Shown here one piece after another: positions 33,859 to 35,974 of a DNA stretch of 35,974 bases (position 1 is the stretch's first letter; every line of letters starts with the position of its first letter). Both the position numbers and the translations under genes were made by a program. This DNA is from Enterococcus sp. (lineage in GTDB: Bacteria > Bacillota > Bacilli > Lactobacillales > Enterococcaceae). The notes under the pieces were generated by a model that worked only from the letters and a program-made list of their open reading frames with translations, searched no databases and was not told the DNA's origin. The stretch spans positions 1 through 35,974 of the forward strand of contig NZ_JALAHI010000006.1 of NCBI RefSeq assembly GCF_022711995.1, given 5' to 3'.

Positions 33859-35574
33859 GTGTTAAAAAGGTTTTTTAGTTATTATCGACCTTATCGGTCA
33901 TTGTTCATTTTAGATTTTACTTGCGCTGTCTTCGCCGGGTTGTTGGAATTGGTTTTTCCGGTAGCCGTGAATCAAGTAATTGATAAAATCATGCCGCAAA
34001 ATAATTTCCGGCTGATATTGCTGGCTTGTTTGGGACTGTTTTTATTTTATTTAGTTAATACGATCTTGCAATACATCGTGGTCTTTTATGGCCACAAACT
34101 AGGAGTCAATATTGAGACGGATATGCGCCAAGAATTGTTTCGACATTTGCAGACCCAGTCTTTTGAATATTACGACAATCAGAAAACCGGGCGTTTGATC
34201 AGTCGGCTAACCACTGACTTATTTGAAATCTCCGAAGTCGCTCATCATGGTCCTGAAGATGTTTTCATCACGATCATGACATTGATTGGCTCTTTCTTTT
34301 TGATGCTCAATATGCATGTTCAACTAGCATTGGCAACTTTTGCCTTGATTCCCTTGATCACGGTGGCATTGGTTTTCTTCAATAAGAAAATGACCAAGGT
34401 CAATACCGAGATCTATGATAATTTAGGCGAATTTAATGCCGGCGTCGAAGCTGCTGTCAGCGGCATTCGTGTGACCCAGTCATTTGCCAATGAACAATTT
34501 GAACATCAGCGATTTAATGTCCTAAGCGGTCTGTATCGCCGATCAAAAATCGTTTTTTATCAAGTGATGGCGATCAGCTCTGCCTATAATTATTTTCTGA
34601 TCCGTCTGATCAATTTATTTGCGTTGATTTTCGGTGCCTATTACGTGATCAAAGGGGAGTTGACCAACGGGCAGTTTGTTGGGTTCATCTTGTTATCCAA
34701 TGTCTTTGTTCGCCCCATTGAGAAGGTCAATACCATGATTGAAAGTTATCCGAAGGGCTTCGCTGGTTTTAAACGGTTGACCGAAGAGTTGGATAAGCAA
34801 CCGGCGATTCAAGACAAGCCAGATGCCATTGAGGTGAATGAATTAAAAGGGGATATTGTCTATCAAGATGTTTCCTTTGCTTACGCCGATGCGACGAAAG
34901 TGTTGAACCATATCAATCTAACGATCAAGGCAGGAGAAACCGTTGCTTTTGTCGGACAAAGTGGTTCGGGGAAAACAACGTTGTGTAATTTGTTGCCGCG
35001 ATTTTATGAAGTCACTGACGGTGAAATCACGATTGATGGGATCAATATCCAGGATATGACGCTGGCCTCTTTACGTGGACAGATCGGAACCGTTCAACAA
35101 GATGTCTTCTTGTTTCCTGGATCGATTCGAGAAAATATTGCTTATGGAAAATTAGCTGCAACTGACGAGGAGATTGCGCAAGCCGTAAAACTTGCCCACT
35201 TAGAACAAGTGATCGACCAAATGCCGGAAGGGCTGGAGACCGTCATTGGCGAACGGGGAGTCAAACTCTCTGGCGGACAAAAGCAACGGGTAGCCATTGC
35301 GCGGATGTTCCTAAAAAATCCCCCAATCTTGATTTTAGATGAAGCGACTTCTGCTTTAGATACAGAAACGGAACAAGTTATTCAAGAATCCTTGAACTCA
35401 TTAGCCGATGGGCGGACCACATTGATCATTGCCCACCGTTTAGCTACGATCAAGCATGCTGACAGAATTATCGTTGTCAGTGACCAAGGAATTTTAGAAG
35501 AGGGCACCCATCAGCAACTACTTGCCCAAGGTGGCCATTATCAAGCATTGTACGAGGCACAATTTAAAAATTAG
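33859..35574 (+). CDS. ABC exporter half-transporter (membrane + ATPase)
   Basis: Type IV ABC exporter of 571 residues. Six membrane helices fill about residues 10-295, then a nucleotide-binding domain with Walker A GQSGSGKTT near 366, Q-loop VQQDVFLFPG, signature LSGGQKQR near 470, Walker B ILILDEATS and H-loop IAHR near 523. It must dimerise, with itself or with another half. It resembles the LmrA/MdlB/MsbA-like multidrug and lipid exporters; the substrate is unknown. The GTG at 33859 is chosen for GAGGAGGGG upstream and the family-like start MLKRFFSYYRPYR; the in-frame start at 33805 is inside the promoter. It appears monocistronic. Confidence 0.93.
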   Translation: MLKRFFSYYRPYRSLFILDFTCAVFAGLLELVFPVAVNQVIDKIMPQNNFRLILLACLGLFLFYLVNTILQYIVVFYGHKLGVNIETDMRQELFRHLQTQSFEYYDNQKTGRLISRLTTDLFEISEVAHHGPEDVFITIMTLIGSFFLMLNMHVQLALATFALIPLITVALVFFNKKMTKVNTEIYDNLGEFNAGVEAAVSGIRVTQSFANEQFEHQRFNVLSGLYRRSKIVFYQVMAISSAYNYFLIRLINLFALIFGAYYVIKGELTNGQFVGFILLSNVFVRPIEKVNTMIESYPKGFAGFKRLTEELDKQPAIQDKPDAIEVNELKGDIVYQDVSFAYADATKVLNHINLTIKAGETVAFVGQSGSGKTTLCNLLPRFYEVTDGEITIDGINIQDMTLASLRGQIGTVQQDVFLFPGSIRENIAYGKLAATDEEIAQAVKLAHLEQVIDQMPEGLETVIGERGVKLSGGQKQRVAIARMFLKNPPILILDEATSALDTETEQVIQESLNSLADGRTTLIIAHRLATIKHADRIIVVSDQGILEEGTHQQLLAQGGHYQALYEAQFKN

Positions 35575-35577
35575 TCG

Positions 35578-35605
35578 AAAAAAAGCGATCGAAATCGCTT
35601 TTTTT
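35578..35605 (+). terminator. ABC exporter terminator
   Basis: AAAAAAAGCGAT and ATCGCTTTTTTT form a perfect 12-bp stem around a CGAA tetraloop, just after the stop codon. Probably bidirectional. Confidence 0.9.
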
Positions 35606-35929
35606 GATAATATGCGAATAAACATAACTTTTCTATCCGGCTGATTTTCCCCAAGAAAATGGTTAAGATTTGCTTATTAAAAATAACTTTTGTTTGTAAC
35701 ATTTGTCATATTTATGCCCTGTGAAATGTTCTTTCACTCATAATAATGAAAAGATGTTTGAAAATAATATACAGGATAATACAGTTTTTGATTTTTTTGA
35801 AATCTTTTAATAACAATGCCTACTATTTGGCCGCAAGGATATTCTCCTGAGAGCCGAAAAAAATGATTGGTAAGGACCAATGAGAGTGCACTATTATTAT
35901 AGAAAGAACTTGTATAGAGGAGTCAAAAT
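35606..35929. other. AT-rich region with no supported gene
   Basis: I see no convincing coding sequence in these 324 bp. It contains GTGAAA-N5-TTTCAC (35721-35737), a possible operator, and ATTGGTAAGGACCAAT (35866-35881), a 6-bp inverted repeat. TATTAT at 35892-35897 could be a -10 with a weak TTGGTA -35 (35867) at a poor 19-bp spacing. It is probably the promoter and leader region of a gene beyond the window. Confidence 0.4.
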
Positions 35930-35965
35930 ATGGAGATTCATTCACCAAAATTAAAAAACGATTGA
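35930..35965 (+). CDS. Possible 11-codon leader ORF at window end
   Basis: ATG at 35930 with GAGGAG about 7 nt upstream encodes MEIHSPKLKND and stops at TGA. It could be a leader peptide ahead of a gene outside the window, or the strong ribosome binding site could be coincidental. Nothing downstream is visible beyond 9 bp. Confidence 0.2.
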   Translation: MEIHSPKLKND

Positions 35966-35974
35966 ATAAAATTA

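Noticed and set aside
35754-35810. 18-codon frame starting ATGTTTGAAAAT
   Set aside because: No ribosome binding site, and the composition is what AT-rich DNA gives by chance.

Overview
This 36-kb window is a typical low-GC Gram-positive chromosomal segment, most likely from an Enterococcus, and my best guess is the E. casseliflavus/E. gallinarum group. The evidence is the gene content and order (pflB-pflA-ppaC, a UPF0316 gene, efp, tandem crcB, yabB/yazA, sbcDC), strong AGGAGG-type ribosome binding sites with occasional GTG and TTG starts, and TG-extended -10 promoters. The species is inferred, not proven. I see no rRNA, tRNA, CRISPR array, phage or insertion sequence. Almost every gene is recognisable housekeeping or metabolism.

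Layout. 1-3607: anaerobic pyruvate metabolism, with formate acetyltransferase (pflB) and its radical-SAM activase (pflA) separated by a hairpin and a two-copy 83/84-bp repeat. 3695-6718: Mn-dependent pyrophosphatase (ppaC), a DUF1803-like protein and two small unknown genes. 7002-15314: a complete five-gene glycogen operon, glgB-glgC-glgD-glgA-glgP, followed by a gene for an apparently disordered protein of unknown function (15365-16177). 16178-16635: a gene-poor stretch with a nested hairpin terminator and a possible unannotated small membrane protein on the minus strand. 16636-20358: UPF0316 membrane protein, CDF metal exporter, elongation factor P, two fluoride-channel subunits and an unknown membrane-anchored protein. 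20434-21445 (minus): GIY-YIG protein and tRNA methyltransferase. 21581-22210: PlsC-type acyltransferase. 22433-24959 (minus): anhydro-MurNAc kinase and a PTS EIIC permease, forming an apparent cell-wall-sugar salvage operon. 25246-32739: sbcD-sbcC and a SWIM-containing SNF2 ATPase, a likely DNA-maintenance operon. 32882-33613 (minus): HAD hydrolase. 33859-35574: ABC exporter half-transporter. 35606-35974: no supported gene, only a very short leader-like ORF.

How the genes work together. The glg genes make ADP-glucose (GlgC with GlgD), polymerise it (GlgA), branch it (GlgB) and break it down by phosphorolysis (GlgP). PflB and PflA form formate and acetyl-CoA under anoxia. The anmK/EIIC pair plausibly takes up and phosphorylates a peptidoglycan-derived sugar.

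The most interesting signals are non-coding: (i) two 18-bp palindromic operator-like sites, 31 bp apart, just downstream of the predicted anmK start of transcription; (ii) a 124-nt nested palindrome between the SNF2 and HAD genes; (iii) the repeat between pflB and pflA; (iv) a hairpin between glgA and glgP; and (v) a CTG-initiated small membrane ORF on the minus strand near 16.5 kb. I found no convincing wholly novel multi-gene system. All start sites, promoters and hairpins were read by eye.
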